A DNA stretch of 64,000 nt, from contig NZ_LMFC01000001.1 of the NCBI RefSeq assembly GCF_001426705.1, positions 1,827,355 to 1,891,354 on the forward strand, in the 5' to 3' direction. Made by a program: the position numbers and the translations under genes. Numbering within the stretch: the first letter of the stretch is position 1; every line of letters begins with the position of its first letter. The notes under the pieces are model-generated. The model worked only from the letters and a program-made list of their open reading frames with translations, ran no database searches and was not told the DNA's origin. Shown piece by piece: positions 43,571-56,197 of the stretch. This DNA comes from Cellulomonas sp. Root485. Its GTDB lineage: Bacteria > Actinomycetota > Actinomycetes > Actinomycetales > Cellulomonadaceae.

Positions 43571-45165
43571 GCCAGGGCGATGAGGTCCAGGTACGCCGGG
43601 CTCCACAGGTCCTCGTCGCCGTCGGGCAGCAGCAGCACCCGCTCCGGGTCGAGCGCCGCCACGGCACCCTCGTCGTGCGACACGAGGACCACCGCGCCCG
43701 CGTAGCCGCGCAGGGCCGCGAGGATCTCCTCGCGCGACGCCGGGTCGAGGTTGTTCGTCGGCTCGTCGAGCAGCAGCACGTTGGCGCTGGACACGACGAG
43801 CGACGCGAGCGCGAGGCGCGTCTTCTCGCCCCCGGACAGCACGCGCGCGGGCTTGTCGGCGTCGTCCCCCGAGAAGAGGAACGACCCCAGGACGGAGCGC
43901 ACCTGGGTCTCGGTGAGGTCGGGCGCGGAGGACTTGAGGTTCTCGACGACCGTCCGCTCCAGGTCGAGGGTCTCGTGCTCCTGCGCGTAGTACCCGAGCT
44001 TGAGACCGTGCCCCGGGCGGACCTCGCCCGTGTCGGACTTCTCGACGCCGCCCAGGATGCGCAGCAGGGTGGTCTTGCCGGCGCCGTTGAGGCCGAGCAC
44101 CACGACCTTGCTCCCCCGGTCGATCGCCAGGTCGACGTCCGTGAAGACCTCCTGCGACCCGTAGGTCTTGGACAGCCCGGCGGCGGTCAGCGGGGTCTTG
44201 CCGCAGGCGGCGGGCTCGGGGAACCGCAGTCGCGCGACCTTGTCGGACGCGCGGACGTCCTCGAGCCCGGACAGCAGACGCTCGGCGCGACGCGCCATGT
44301 TCTGCGCGGCGACCGTCTTGGTGGCCTTGGCACGCATCTTGTCGGCCTGCGCCATCAGGGCGGAGGCCTTCTTCTCGGCGTTGGCCCGCTCGCGGCGGCG
44401 GCGCTTCTCGTCGGTCTCGCGCTGCTGCAGGTACGCGTCCCAGCCGAGGGCGTACTGGTCGAGCTGCGAGCGGTTGGCGTCCAGGTGGAACACCTTGTTC
44501 ACGACCGCACGCAGCAGGTCGGCGTCGTGGGAGATCACGATGAGCCCGCCCGAGTACGTCTTCAGGTAGTCGCGCAGCCACAGGATCGAGTCGGCGTCGA
44601 GGTGGTTCGTCGGCTCGTCGAGGAGGAGCGTCTCCACACCGGAGAACAGGATGCGGGCGAGCTCGACCCGGCGGCGCTGACCACCCGAGAGGGTCCCGAT
44701 GGTCTGCCCGAGCACGCGCTCGTCGAGGCCGAGGTTCGACGCGATGCGGTGCGCCTCGCTCTCGGCGGCGTACCCGCCGGCCGCGTTGAACCGGGAGTCG
44801 AGCCGGGAGTAGCGGTCCATCGCCTTCTCGCGGACGGCGTCGTCCTCGCTGGCCATCGCCGTCTCGGTGGCGCGCATGGCACGCACGACCTCGTCGAGGC
44901 CGCGGGCCGACAGCACCCGGTCCATGGCGAGCTGCTCCAGGTCACCCGTGCGAGGGTCCTGCGGCAGGTAGCCGACATCGCCCGAGCGGACGATCTGACC
45001 GCCCGTGGGCTGCGTCTCCCCCGCCAGGGTCTTGGTGAGAGTGGTCTTGCCGGCGCCGTTGCGACCGACCAGACCGATCCGGTCGCCGCCCGCGATGCGG
45101 AACGACGACTCCTCGAGCAGCACGCGTGCGCCGATGCGCAGCTCGACAGCCTGGGCAGTGATCAC
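43567..45165 (-). CDS. ABC-F family ATPase
   Basis: 532 residues, two ABC domains. First: Walker A GRNGAGKTT, signature LSGGQRRRVELA, LLLDEPTNHLD. Second: GLNGAGKTT, LSGGEKTRLALA, LLLDEPTNNLD. Between is the coiled P-site tRNA interaction motif rich in Arg/Lys (DEKRRRRERANAEKKAS). ABC-F proteins act on the ribosome. No membrane helix. GTG 45165 follows GGAGG; a -10 TAGACT at 45229-45224 gives a 50-nt leader. Overlaps SURF1 stop by four bases. Confidence 0.93.
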   Translation of the reverse strand: MITAQAVELRIGARVLLEESSFRIAGGDRIGLVGRNGAGKTTLTKTLAGETQPTGGQIVRSGDVGYLPQDPRTGDLEQLAMDRVLSARGLDEVVRAMRATETAMASEDDAVREKAMDRYSRLDSRFNAAGGYAAESEAHRIASNLGLDERVLGQTIGTLSGGQRRRVELARILFSGVETLLLDEPTNHLDADSILWLRDYLKTYSGGLIVISHDADLLRAVVNKVFHLDANRSQLDQYALGWDAYLQQRETDEKRRRRERANAEKKASALMAQADKMRAKATKTVAAQNMARRAERLLSGLEDVRASDKVARLRFPEPAACGKTPLTAAGLSKTYGSQEVFTDVDLAIDRGSKVVVLGLNGAGKTTLLRILGGVEKSDTGEVRPGHGLKLGYYAQEHETLDLERTVVENLKSSAPDLTETQVRSVLGSFLFSGDDADKPARVLSGGEKTRLALASLVVSSANVLLLDEPTNNLDPASREEILAALRGYAGAVVLVSHDEGAVAALDPERVLLLPDGDEDLWSPAYLDLIALA

Positions 45166-45327
45166 TTGACGGTTTCCTCCGAGTTCGCCGCGCTGGCATT
45201 GGCCGCGGGCACAAACGCCAGCAAGTCTACTTCCGGCTAGCGTGGCGTTCGGTCGAGCGGGTCCGACGATGCACCCTCCGCCCAGCGGTAACTCCCGCGC
45301 ACTCGCCACGACGATCAAGGGGTAGCC

Positions 45328-46029
45328 ATGACCAGCGCACCTGACAACGAGACCGCCGCCGCACCCGCCGTCGCACTTCCCGCACCGATCGCCCGCTCGT
45401 CCGTCACCACGGACGTCGCGCTCATCTCGACGTTCGCCGCCTTCATCGCGGTGTGCGCGATCCTGCCCGGCATCCCGACCCCGTCGGGCGTGCCGATCAC
45501 TCTCCAGACGTTCGCGGTGATCCTGGCCGGCCTGGTCCTCGGCTGGCGCCGCGGCGGGCTAGCCGCGCTGCTCTACGTGGTGCTCGGGCTGGCCGGGCTG
45601 CCCATCTTCTCTGGCGGCGTCGGCGGGGTCGCGGTCCTCGCCGGACCGTCCGTCGGGTACCTCCTCGCGTTCCCCTTCGCCGCCGCGCTCGCGGGGGTCC
45701 TGGCCGGGTGGGCGCTGCGCACCGCCGAGCGGCTGCGGTCGTCGTCCCTCGCCGACCGGCTCACCGCCCGGTACGGCGACGGCGTCGGGCGCGCCCCGTC
45801 GGCCTGGCGGTACCCGCTCCTGGTCGTGGCCGGCCTGGGCGCCAGCTTCCTGACGATCCACCCGGCCGGCATCGTCGGGCTCATGGTGCGTCTCGGCATC
45901 ACCCTGCCTGAGGCCTTCGCCATCGACGTCGTGTACTGGACCGGGGACGTCCTGAAGAACCTCGCCGCCGCCGCCGTCGCCGTCGCCGTCTTCAAGGCGT
46001 TCCCCGACATGCTGCGCTCGCGCCGCTGA
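45328..46029 (+). CDS. bioY: Biotin transporter BioY (ECF S component)
   Basis: 233 residues, about six membrane helices. Family text PSGVPITLQTFAVILAGLVL, then YVVLGLAGLPIFSGG and AGPSVGYLLAFPFAA is diagnostic for BioY. It binds biotin in the membrane. The gene leads the bioY-bioM-bioN operon. AAGGGG precedes the ATG. The middle has an insert (SSSLADRLTARYGDG) longer than in most BioY. Confidence 0.95.
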   Translation: MTSAPDNETAAAPAVALPAPIARSSVTTDVALISTFAAFIAVCAILPGIPTPSGVPITLQTFAVILAGLVLGWRRGGLAALLYVVLGLAGLPIFSGGVGGVAVLAGPSVGYLLAFPFAAALAGVLAGWALRTAERLRSSSLADRLTARYGDGVGRAPSAWRYPLLVVAGLGASFLTIHPAGIVGLMVRLGITLPEAFAIDVVYWTGDVLKNLAAAAVAVAVFKAFPDMLRSRR

Positions 46030-46034
46030 CCTCG

Positions 46035-46748
46035 ATGATCGCGCTCGACGACGTCCTCGTCACGGCCTACAGCCCCGACCCGGCCGGTGGCGCGGACCGC
46101 GTCGTCCGGCTGCTCGGGCCGGTGACCCTCGAGCTCGTCGAGCACCGGGTCGCGATCGTCGGCGCCAACGGGTCGGGCAAGTCGACCCTCGCCCGGCTGC
46201 TCAACGGCCTCGTCCTGCCGTCGTCCGGGACCGTCCGTGTGAACGGTCTGGACACCGCGCGGGACGGGGCCGCGGTCCGCCGCACGGTCGGGTTCATGTT
46301 CACCGACCCCGACGCCCAGCTCGTCATGCCGACGCCGGTCGAGGACGTCGCGCTGTCCCTGCGCCGCCTGCCGATGACCCCGGCGGAGCGGGACGTCGCC
46401 GCCCGGGCAGCGCTGGACCGGTTCGGTCTGGCCGACCGGGCGGAGGTTCCCGTGCACGCCCTGTCCGGGGGCCAGCGGCAGCTGCTCGCGTTGGCGTCGG
46501 TGCTCGCGACCGAGCCGGCGATCCTCGTGTGCGACGAGCCGACGACTCTCCTCGATCTGCGGTGGCGAGGCGTGGTCGACGCGCTCCTCGCGGACCTGGA
46601 CCAGCAGGTCGTCGTCGTGACGCACGACCTCGACGCCGCCCTGCAGGCCGACCGCGTGCTCGTCGTCGACGACGGCTCCCTCGTGTTCGACGGCGACTCC
46701 GCGCAGGCTGTCGCCCACTACCGCGCGCTGATGCAGGTGCGCGCGTGA
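46035..46748 (+). CDS. bioM: Biotin ECF transporter ATPase BioM
   Basis: 237 residues. Walker A GANGSGKST, Q-loop MFTDPDAQLVM, signature ALSGGQRQLLALA, Walker B ILVCDEPTTLLD and VVVTHDLDAAL. It energises the BioY transporter together with BioN. Five bases from the bioY stop, overlapping bioN by GTGA. Confidence 0.92.
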   Translation: MIALDDVLVTAYSPDPAGGADRVVRLLGPVTLELVEHRVAIVGANGSGKSTLARLLNGLVLPSSGTVRVNGLDTARDGAAVRRTVGFMFTDPDAQLVMPTPVEDVALSLRRLPMTPAERDVAARAALDRFGLADRAEVPVHALSGGQRQLLALASVLATEPAILVCDEPTTLLDLRWRGVVDALLADLDQQVVVVTHDLDAALQADRVLVVDDGSLVFDGDSAQAVAHYRALMQVRA

Positions 46749-47377
46749 GCGGCCCGATCCGGCCGCCATGGGCAGGTCCGCTCGGCCTGTACCACCCCGG
46801 CACGACCGTCATACACCGCGCGCCCGCCGGCCTCAAGCTCGCGTTCCTGGCCATGTTCGCGATCGCCGTGGTCGCCGTCCGCGGCCCGGCGTCCGCGCTG
46901 GCGTTCCTCGGCATCGCCCTGCTGGCCCAGCTCGTGGCCCGCATCCCGTGGCACCGCACCACCCGCGGTCTGGTCCCCGCACTCGTCACCGCCGCTCTGA
47001 TCGGCGCCTACCAGTGGTGGGCGCGCGGGTGGGCGACCGCCCTGGAGGTCTCCGTCGACCTCGTCGCGCTCGTCCTGCTCGGCGCCGTCGTCACGGCTAC
47101 CACGCGCGCGGACACCCTGCTCGACGCCCTCGCCCGGCTGGCCCGACCGCTGCGGCACGTCGGCCTGTCCCCCGATGTCGTCGCGCTGTCGGTCGGCCTG
47201 TTCCTGCGCACCATCCCGGTCCTGGCGCGGATGTCGCTGGAGACCCGTGACGCCGCCCGCGCCCGGGGGCTCGACCGCGAGCCGCGCGCGATCCTCGTGC
47301 CTGCCGCCGTGCGGATGGTCGCGCACGCCCGGGCCACCGGCGACGCCCTCGCGGCCCGGGGACTGGGCGAAAACTGA
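46745..47377 (+). CDS. bioN: Biotin ECF transporter T component BioN
   Basis: 210 residues, four to five membrane helices and the EcfT motif ETRDAARARGLDREPRA, where the ARG triplet couples to the ATPase. LGLYHPGTTVIHRAPAGLKL is the typical N-terminus. It completes the bioYMN transporter. GTG 46745 overlaps bioM. Confidence 0.92.
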   Translation: MSGPIRPPWAGPLGLYHPGTTVIHRAPAGLKLAFLAMFAIAVVAVRGPASALAFLGIALLAQLVARIPWHRTTRGLVPALVTAALIGAYQWWARGWATALEVSVDLVALVLLGAVVTATTRADTLLDALARLARPLRHVGLSPDVVALSVGLFLRTIPVLARMSLETRDAARARGLDREPRAILVPAAVRMVAHARATGDALAARGLGEN

Positions 47378-47420
47378 CGTTCGACGCGCGCGCACGCCGC
47401 CGCGCCGCTACGGTTCCCCG

Positions 47421-48287
47421 GTGACATTCCAGGAGGGTGGCAGCTTCGGCGGTGGCCGCGTCCGCAAGGGCGGCGGCGGCAAGGTCGCGGCCGGCGGCGG
47501 TGCCGTCGGACTGCTCGTCCTCGCGATCTACCTGTTCACCGGTGTCGACCTCTCCGGCAGCACCGGGGCGGTCCAGGACCCCGGAGGCCAGACCAGCGAG
47601 ACCGTCGGCGCGTGCACCGCGGAGCAGGCGAACACGGACCGCAACTGCCTCTACAGCGCGACCCTCGACTCGCTCGACACGTACTGGAGCGCGACCCTGT
47701 CGGCTGCCGGCGGTCAGTTCAGCCAGCCGGACGCCGTGACGTTCACGGACGCCGTGGCCACCGGCTGCGGCAACGCGTCGAGCTCCACAGGTCCGTTCTA
47801 CTGCCCGCCCGACGCCACGATCTACGTCGACGTCTCGTTCTTCGACCAGCTCGCCCAGCTCGGCGCCGAGGACGGCCCGCTGGCCGAGCAGTACGTCATC
47901 GCCCACGAGTACGGCCACCACATCCAGAACATCACCGGCGTCATGGACCAGGCGAACCGCCAGGGCACAGGCGCGGACTCCGACTCGGTGCGGGTGGAGC
48001 TGCAGGCCGACTGCTACGCCGGCATGTGGGCCGGGGCGGCCGCGAGCACCGTGGACCCGGACACCGGGGTGACCTACCTCGAGCCGATCACCCAGGAGCA
48101 GCTCCAGAACGCGCTCGCCGCAGCGGCCGCTGTCGGGGACGACAACATCCAGGAGCAGTCCGGCGGCAGCGTGAACCAGGACTCGTGGACGCACGGCTCC
48201 AGCGAGCAGCGTGAGCGCTGGTTCACCACCGGCTACGAACAGGGCACCCTCGAGGCCTGCGACACGTTCGCCACCGACCAGCTCTGA
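47421..48287 (+). CDS. Neutral zinc metallopeptidase, YpfJ family
   Basis: 288 residues. A glycine-rich N-terminus (GGSFGGGRVRKGGGGK) and one membrane helix (GGGAVGLLVLAIYLFTG) are followed by the peptidase domain with the zinc motif VIAHEYGHHIQNI and VELQADCYAGMWAG carrying the third ligand Glu. Family of unknown substrate, extracytoplasmic. GTG 47421 lies six bases after TACGGT (leaderless). Confidence 0.92.
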   Translation: MTFQEGGSFGGGRVRKGGGGKVAAGGGAVGLLVLAIYLFTGVDLSGSTGAVQDPGGQTSETVGACTAEQANTDRNCLYSATLDSLDTYWSATLSAAGGQFSQPDAVTFTDAVATGCGNASSSTGPFYCPPDATIYVDVSFFDQLAQLGAEDGPLAEQYVIAHEYGHHIQNITGVMDQANRQGTGADSDSVRVELQADCYAGMWAGAAASTVDPDTGVTYLEPITQEQLQNALAAAAAVGDDNIQEQSGGSVNQDSWTHGSSEQRERWFTTGYEQGTLEACDTFATDQL

Positions 48288-48364
48288 TCGCGCGTCGTCA
48301 CGCAGCAGGCGACCGCCGGTAGAGTCACGCCCCGATCTCGACCACACGACGATGGGGCGGACCC

Positions 48365-48628
48365 GTGCACTTCAGCCGACGCGCGAAGGTCTGGCTCGCC
48401 GTCGGGTACGGGCTGTTCATCGCCGGCTTCATGGGCGTGGCGCACTGGCAGGGCTGGACGGCCCTGACCGACGGTCCCCGGCCGATGGGCATCTGGATCC
48501 CCGCCGTGGTCTACGTGATGGTCGTCCTGGCGATCGGGTTCCTCCGAGAGGCACCACAGCGCGGCGGTCCCGGGACGATCCAGGTCGATCGACCGGCCCC
48601 CTCCCCGACCGACGACCCGACGCCGTAG
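48365..48628 (+). CDS. Small membrane protein of unknown function
   Basis: 87 residues, two membrane helices (VWLAVGYGLFIAGFMGVAHW and IWIPAVVYVMVVLAIGFL) and a short Pro-rich tail. The function is unknown. A -10 like TAGAGT (48320-48325) gives a leader of about 30-35 nt with GGGGCGG. Converges with the next gene. Confidence 0.7.
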   Translation: MHFSRRAKVWLAVGYGLFIAGFMGVAHWQGWTALTDGPRPMGIWIPAVVYVMVVLAIGFLREAPQRGGPGTIQVDRPAPSPTDDPTP

Positions 48629-48647
48629 GGCCGCCGCCCGACCTCGA

Positions 48648-49193
48648 CTACCGGGCCGCCCGGATCCGGGCTCGCGCTGCCTTCGCCGCTCTGCGCGACG
48701 CCACTGCGCCCGACCAGCTGCGGCAGGACTCGATGTCCGCGATGACGCCAGTCGACTCCAGGGCCAGGATCCTGAGCCGTTGGGCATAGCCGTACTGCTC
48801 GAAGGTCTGTGACACGGCCCGGACCCACCAGCGCGGCGGCTTCTCCGGTGCCAGCTCCCCGAGCGTCCCGCCGACGTCCGAGGGGCCGAGGCCGAGCAGG
48901 TAGGTGAGGAAGCGTCCGCGATAGGTGTACAGGGTGGTCGGACCACCGAAGAGGTCTGTGGTGACCAGCAGGACGCTGCTCCACCGACGCACGACGAGTC
49001 GCCTGTGGTCGAACGTCGAGGTGACGCTCGCCTGGAAGACGCCCGACAGCGCGTAGTCGTGACGAGTCCCGTCCTCTGTCACCGCCGTGATGTGCGTCGG
49101 CGTGACCGTGACGGACGTCGGTCCGAAGCGTTCGCGGCCGACGTAGAAGACCCCGTCGTCCGCATGCGCGAACAGCGAGCTGGCTGAGGGCAT
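48648..49193 (-). CDS. Conserved protein of unknown function
   Basis: 181 residues, no signal peptide or strong membrane segment. The N-terminal VFYVGRERFGPTSVTVTPTH and LVVRRWSSVLLVTTDLFGG look beta-rich, perhaps PH-like. The end is basic (SRRAAKAARARIRAAR) and may bind nucleic acid or membrane. ATG 49193 after AAGGAC. I do not recognise the family. Confidence 0.6.
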   Translation of the reverse strand: MPSASSLFAHADDGVFYVGRERFGPTSVTVTPTHITAVTEDGTRHDYALSGVFQASVTSTFDHRRLVVRRWSSVLLVTTDLFGGPTTLYTYRGRFLTYLLGLGPSDVGGTLGELAPEKPPRWWVRAVSQTFEQYGYAQRLRILALESTGVIADIESCRSWSGAVASRRAAKAARARIRAAR

Positions 49194-49299
49194 GGCCGTC
49201 CTTCGTGGTGCCTCGAGACTGGGCAGCACTGTAGTGAGAGTCGGCCCGGACAGTCGCGCGCCGCCCCTGTCCGTTGGAGCACCGCCGTCCGGCGCAGGC

Positions 49300-49333
49300 G
49301 AAGGCCCTGGTCAGCGTGCTGACCAGGGCCTTC
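49300..49333 (-). terminator. Terminator hairpin of the suf operon
   Basis: Perfect 16-bp arms GAAGGCCCTGGTCAGC and GCTGACCAGGGCCTTC around a two-base centre. It lies 13 bases after the sufT stop. No T-run, as often in actinobacteria. Confidence 0.75.
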
Positions 49334-49346
49334 GGGACGGGTTGCC

Positions 49347-49672
49347 TCAGATGTTGAAGCCGAGGGCGCGCATCTGCTCGCGGCCGTCGGGCGTGATCTT
49401 CTCCGGGCCCCACGGCGGCATCCACACCCAGTTGATGCGGAAGCCGTCGACGATGCCGTCAAGGGCGGACGCCGACTGGTCCTCGATGACGTCGGTCAGC
49501 GGGCAGGCCGCGGACGTCAGAGTCATGTCGATGATCGCGGTGTTCGTCTGGTCGATGACGACGCCGTAGATCAGGCCGAGGTCGACGACGTTGATGCCGA
49601 GCTCGGGGTCGATGACGTCGCGGAGGGCTTCCTCGACGTCGGCCACCGTGGTCGGTGCGGGTGTGTCCGTGC

Positions 49673-49676
<4 letters not shown>
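49347..49676 (-). CDS. sufT: SufT/MIP18-family Fe-S assembly factor (DUF59)
   Basis: 109 residues. ALRDVIDPELGINVVDLGLI and LTSAACPLTDVIED with the conserved Cys are the DUF59 signature, and VWMPPWGPEKIT follows. It helps mature Fe-S proteins. Last gene of the suf operon, overlapping sufU by ATGA. Confidence 0.92.
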
Positions 49677-52234
<2,558 letters not shown>

Positions 52235-52267
52235 GCTGTTCCTTCCAGGGCAGTTCAGAGAGTCAGT

Positions 52268-52600
52268 TCAGAGCGGGGCGTCGACGTCGACCAGCACGCG
52301 CTGGCCGTCGACGGTCACGGGGTAGACGGGGACGGGCTGGACGGCGGGCGGCCCGGTGGGCTTGCCGGTGCGCAGGTCGAACCGGGAGCCGTGGAGCCAG
52401 CACTCGATCGTGCAGTCCTCCACCTCGCCGTCCGACAGCGAGACGGCGCCGTGCGAGCAGATGTCGCTGATGGCGTGCAGCTCACCGGCGGAGTCGCGCA
52501 CCAGCGCGACCTCGACCGTGCCGTGCTCGGCCTCCAGCTCGACGCGGAACGTGCCCTCGACGGGCACGTCCTCGTCGTAGCAGGCCAGCTGGGCGCTCAT
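52268..52600 (-). CDS. Rieske [2Fe-2S] ferredoxin of the suf operon
   Basis: 110 residues. The cluster ligands are in DICSHG and CTIECWLHGSRFD, i.e. CxH and CxxH. Resembles the ferredoxin of aromatic dioxygenases. Its place between sufD and sufC is conserved in actinobacteria; it may deliver electrons for cluster assembly. ATGA overlap with sufD. Confidence 0.92.
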   Translation of the reverse strand: MSAQLACYDEDVPVEGTFRVELEAEHGTVEVALVRDSAGELHAISDICSHGAVSLSDGEVEDCTIECWLHGSRFDLRTGKPTGPPAVQPVPVYPVTVDGQRVLVDVDAPL

Positions 52601-53913
52601 GCACGCTCCGTCGTGAGAGACACCTCGGAACCCTCGACGTGGCCGCCTTCCGAGAGCGAGTCGAGCACGCTCATCGACTTCTCGAGCTCGCGCTCGATCG
52701 CGCCGATGAGCCGCTCCTCGATGTCGGGCACGCCGATCTCGTGGATGAGCTCGGCGAAGAAGCCGCGCACCACGAGCCGACGTGCGTCGGACTCCGGGAT
52801 GCCGCGGGCGCGCAGGTAGAAGAGCTGCTCGTCGTCGAACCGGCCGGTCGCGCTCGCGTGGCCCGCACCCTCGATGAGACCGGTCTCGATCTCGAGGTTC
52901 GGCACCGAGTCGGCGCGCGCGCCGTCGGACAGGACCAGGTTGCGGTTGAGCTCGTACGTGTCGGTGCCCTCGGCGGCCGCGCGGATGAGCACGTCACCGA
53001 CCCACACCGTGTGCGCACCCTCGCCCTGCAGCGCGCCCTTGTACGTGACGCGCGAGATGCAGTTGGGCACCGCGTGGTCGACGAAGAGGCGCTGCTCCTG
53101 GTGCTGGCCCGCGTCGGCGAAGTACAGCCCGAGCATCTTCACGGACGCACCCTCGCCGACGAACTCGGCGTCGGGCGTGATCCGCACGACGTCGCCGCCG
53201 AGCGTCACCGCGATGTGCTTGACGGTCGCGTCGCGGCCGATGCGCAGCCGGTGCGAGGAGGCGTGCACCGAGCCCTCGGCCCAGTCGTGCACCGTGACGA
53301 CCGTCAGGTGCGCACCCTCGTCGGCGACGATCTCGACCGTCTCGGTGAGCGCGGCGTGGCCGATGTGGTCGATGACGACGACGGCCTGCGACAGCGCCTC
53401 GGCGTGCACCAGCAGGTGCGTCGCGCTCGGCTCGAGCGCCGCCTCGTGCGTACCGGCACCCTCGACGCCCTCGATGCGGATGGACGTCACCTCGGAGGCG
53501 ACGGCCTCCTTCGGGATCGTGACGATCGTGGCCCGCGGGAACGAGGCCCACGCGACGGCCGCGGTCCGGTCGCCGGGCTTGCCGGCCTTCCCGAGCCGCA
53601 CGTCGTCGCGCTCGACGATCTCGACCTGCACCTCGGGCGCCTCGACGACCGTCGTCAGCACGCCGTGGCCGTCCAGGACGCCCTCGGTGCCTGCGGCGAA
53701 GAGCGGCGCGAGCCGGGCGACCGGCGCGAAGCGCCACTCCTCCTCGCGGCCGTGCGGCACCGGGAAGTCGGCGACGTCGAAGGACGTGGGGCGCGATGCG
53801 CGGGAGGCCTCGGGCAGAGGTCCGACCCCGTGCGAGTGGCTCCCGTCGGCCGTGGCCTTGCTGTGGTCGGTCGACAGGAGAGAACCCGTGGTGGGCCCAG
53901 TGGTGGTCGTCAT
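52597..53913 (-). CDS. sufD: Fe-S scaffold component SufD
   Basis: 438 residues, beta-helix with the SufD pattern (LGLYFADAGQHQEQRLFVDH, LVLSDGARADSVPNLEIET, HASATGRFDDEQLFYLRARG). The His in GHASA is the conserved SufD ligand. Overlaps sufB by one base (TGATG) and the ferredoxin by four. Confidence 0.94.
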   Translation of the reverse strand: MTTTTGPTTGSLLSTDHSKATADGSHSHGVGPLPEASRASRPTSFDVADFPVPHGREEEWRFAPVARLAPLFAAGTEGVLDGHGVLTTVVEAPEVQVEIVERDDVRLGKAGKPGDRTAAVAWASFPRATIVTIPKEAVASEVTSIRIEGVEGAGTHEAALEPSATHLLVHAEALSQAVVVIDHIGHAALTETVEIVADEGAHLTVVTVHDWAEGSVHASSHRLRIGRDATVKHIAVTLGGDVVRITPDAEFVGEGASVKMLGLYFADAGQHQEQRLFVDHAVPNCISRVTYKGALQGEGAHTVWVGDVLIRAAAEGTDTYELNRNLVLSDGARADSVPNLEIETGLIEGAGHASATGRFDDEQLFYLRARGIPESDARRLVVRGFFAELIHEIGVPDIEERLIGAIERELEKSMSVLDSLSEGGHVEGSEVSLTTERA

Positions 53914-55364
53914 CAGCCGACGGCCCCTTCCATCTGCAGCTCGATGAGGCGGTTCAGCTCGAGGGCGTACTCCATGGGCAGCTCCCGCGCGATGGGCTCG
54001 ACGAACCCGCGCACGATCATCGCCATGGCCTCGGTCTCGGCCATGCCTCGGGACATCAGGTAGAACAACTGGTCCTCGCTCACGCGCGACACGGTCGCCT
54101 CGTGGCCCATCGACACGTCGTCCTCGCGGACGTCCACGTACGGGTACGTGTCGGAGCGGGAGATCTGGTCGACCAGGAGGGCGTCGCACAGCACGTTCGA
54201 CGCGGAGTGGTGGGCGCCCTCGAGCACCTGCACCAGACCGCGGTAGGACGTGCGGCCACCGCCGCGCGCGACCGACTTGGAGACGATCGAGCTGGAGGTG
54301 TGCGGCGCCGCGTGCACCATCTTCGCGCCGGCGTCCTGGTGCTGGCCCGCACCGGCGAAGGCGATGGACAGCGTCTCGCCGCGCGCGTGCTCGCCGAGCA
54401 GGTAGATGGCCGGGTACTTCATGGTCACCTTGGAGCCGATGTTGCCGTCGACCCACTCCATGGTGGCGCCCTCGGCCGCGGTCGCCCGCTTGGTGACGAG
54501 GTTGTACACGTTGTTCGACCAGTTCTGGATGGTCGTGTACCGGACGCGGGCATTCTTCTTGACGATGATCTCGACCACCGCGGAGTGCAGCGAGTCGCTC
54601 GAGTACACCGGAGCTGTACAACCCTCGACGTAGTGCACGTACGAGCCCTCGTCGGCGATGATCAGCGTCCGCTCGAACTGGCCCATGTTCTCGGTGTTGA
54701 TCCGGAAGTAGGCCTGCAGCGGGATCTCGACGTGCACGCCCGGCGGGACGTAGACGAACGAGCCGCCCGACCAGACGGCCGTGTTGAGCGACGCGAACTT
54801 GTTGTCCCCGGGCGGGATGACCGAGCCGAAGTACTGCTCGAAGATCTCCGGGTGCTCACGCAGCGCGGTGTCGGTGTCGAGGAAGATGACGCCCTGCTCC
54901 TCGAGCGACTCCTGGATCTGGTGGTAGACAACCTCGGACTCGTACTGCGCGGCGACACCGGCGACGAGACGCTGCTTCTCGGCCTCCGGGATGCCCAGGC
55001 GGTCGTACGTGTTCTTGATGTCGTCCGGCAGGTCCTCCCAGCTGGTGGCCTGCTTCTCCGTCGAGCGCACGAAGTACTTGATGTTGTCGAAGTCGATGCC
55101 CGACAGGTCCGAGCCCCACCAGGGCATGGGCTTCTTGTCGAACAGGCGCAGCGACTTCAGGCGCGTCTTGAGCATCCACTCGGGCTCGTTCTTGAGCGCG
55201 GAGATCTCGCGGACCTTGGCCTCGGACAAGCCACGCGTGGCAACCGCGCCCGCGGTGTCGGCGTCGTGCCAGCCGTAGTTGTAGTTCCCGATGGAGGCGA
55301 TGGCCTCGTCCTGGGTCATCTGCGGGGGTGTCGTGGCCGCAGTGCTGTCGGTCTGTGCACTCAT
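53913..55364 (-). CDS. sufB: Fe-S scaffold component SufB
   Basis: 483 residues. Conserved SufB blocks: [51 protein letters not shown], and [20 protein letters not shown]. The Cys in EGCTAP is conserved. No intein interrupts it. ATG 55364 overlaps the sufR stop by four bases. Confidence 0.96.
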   Translation of the reverse strand: MSAQTDSTAATTPPQMTQDEAIASIGNYNYGWHDADTAGAVATRGLSEAKVREISALKNEPEWMLKTRLKSLRLFDKKPMPWWGSDLSGIDFDNIKYFVRSTEKQATSWEDLPDDIKNTYDRLGIPEAEKQRLVAGVAAQYESEVVYHQIQESLEEQGVIFLDTDTALREHPEIFEQYFGSVIPPGDNKFASLNTAVWSGGSFVYVPPGVHVEIPLQAYFRINTENMGQFERTLIIADEGSYVHYVEGCTAPVYSSDSLHSAVVEIIVKKNARVRYTTIQNWSNNVYNLVTKRATAAEGATMEWVDGNIGSKVTMKYPAIYLLGEHARGETLSIAFAGAGQHQDAGAKMVHAAPHTSSSIVSKSVARGGGRTSYRGLVQVLEGAHHSASNVLCDALLVDQISRSDTYPYVDVREDDVSMGHEATVSRVSEDQLFYLMSRGMAETEAMAMIVRGFVEPIARELPMEYALELNRLIELQMEGAVG

Positions 55365-56134
55365 GCTGAATGTCCTTCCACGGAGAGCACGGGGTGGTGG
55401 GCAGGGGCGTGGGGGGTCGAGCTGGTCGTCGGGGTGGTCAGCGGGATGCTCGTGGTGCAGACGTGGCCGCCACCGGCCAGCGTCGCGAGGCGCTGCACGT
55501 GCACGCCGAGGAGTCGCGAGAACGCCCGCGCCTCGGCCTCGCACAGCGCGGGGAACTCGTGCGCGACGTCCTGCACCGGGCAGTGGCCCTGGCACAGCTG
55601 CATGGCCATGCCGCCCGGGACCGGCCGCGCGGAGGCGGCGTACCCATCGGCGGTGAGCCCGTCGGCCAGGACGCGCACGCGCTCGGCGACGTCGTCGCCG
55701 GCCGCGGCGACCGCGCCGGCGTGCCGCTGCTCCAGGTCACGGACGCGCTGCTCCGCGAAACCCTGGACGGCCTGCGGCCCGGCGGTCTCGGCGAGGAAGC
55801 GCAGCGCCTGGCTGGCCAGCTCGGAGTAGCGGTGCGACAGCGCGGCCTGGCCACGGCTGCTCACGACGTACCGGCGCGCGGGACGTCCACGACCCTTCGG
55901 CCCGCTGGGACCCACGGGGATGTCGTGCACGGTGATCTGGTCGGTGGCCTCGAGGACCCCGAGGTGCCGACGGATCCCGGCGGGTGCGAGGTCGAGCTGC
56001 GCGGCGAGCTCGGCGGCGGACACCGGGCCGTCGGCGGCGACGATCTGCAGCACGCGCTGGCGGGTCCCCGCGTCGGAGTCCGCCGTGGTGGTGTCCGACA
56101 GGGTGCGGTCGATCGCAGGCAGCGTCGCGTTCAT
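55361..56134 (-). CDS. sufR: SufR, Fe-S responsive repressor of the suf operon
   Basis: 257 residues. DeoR/ArsR-type helix-turn-helix [20 protein letters not shown], and three Cys near the end (LCQGHCPVQ and ALCEAEAR) that can hold a [4Fe-4S] cluster as in SufR. It represses the operon and its divergent neighbour when the cluster is present. GGAGG before ATG 56134; first gene of the operon. A 30-bp operator lies 64 bases upstream. Confidence 0.92.
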   Translation of the reverse strand: MNATLPAIDRTLSDTTTADSDAGTRQRVLQIVAADGPVSAAELAAQLDLAPAGIRRHLGVLEATDQITVHDIPVGPSGPKGRGRPARRYVVSSRGQAALSHRYSELASQALRFLAETAGPQAVQGFAEQRVRDLEQRHAGAVAAAGDDVAERVRVLADGLTADGYAASARPVPGGMAMQLCQGHCPVQDVAHEFPALCEAEARAFSRLLGVHVQRLATLAGGGHVCTTSIPLTTPTTSSTPHAPAHHPVLSVEGHSA

Positions 56135-56197
56135 GCACACCTCCGTCGGGTCTCGTCCGGTCTGCGGCCGCGCACGAGTGCACACAGCGAGGGCCGC

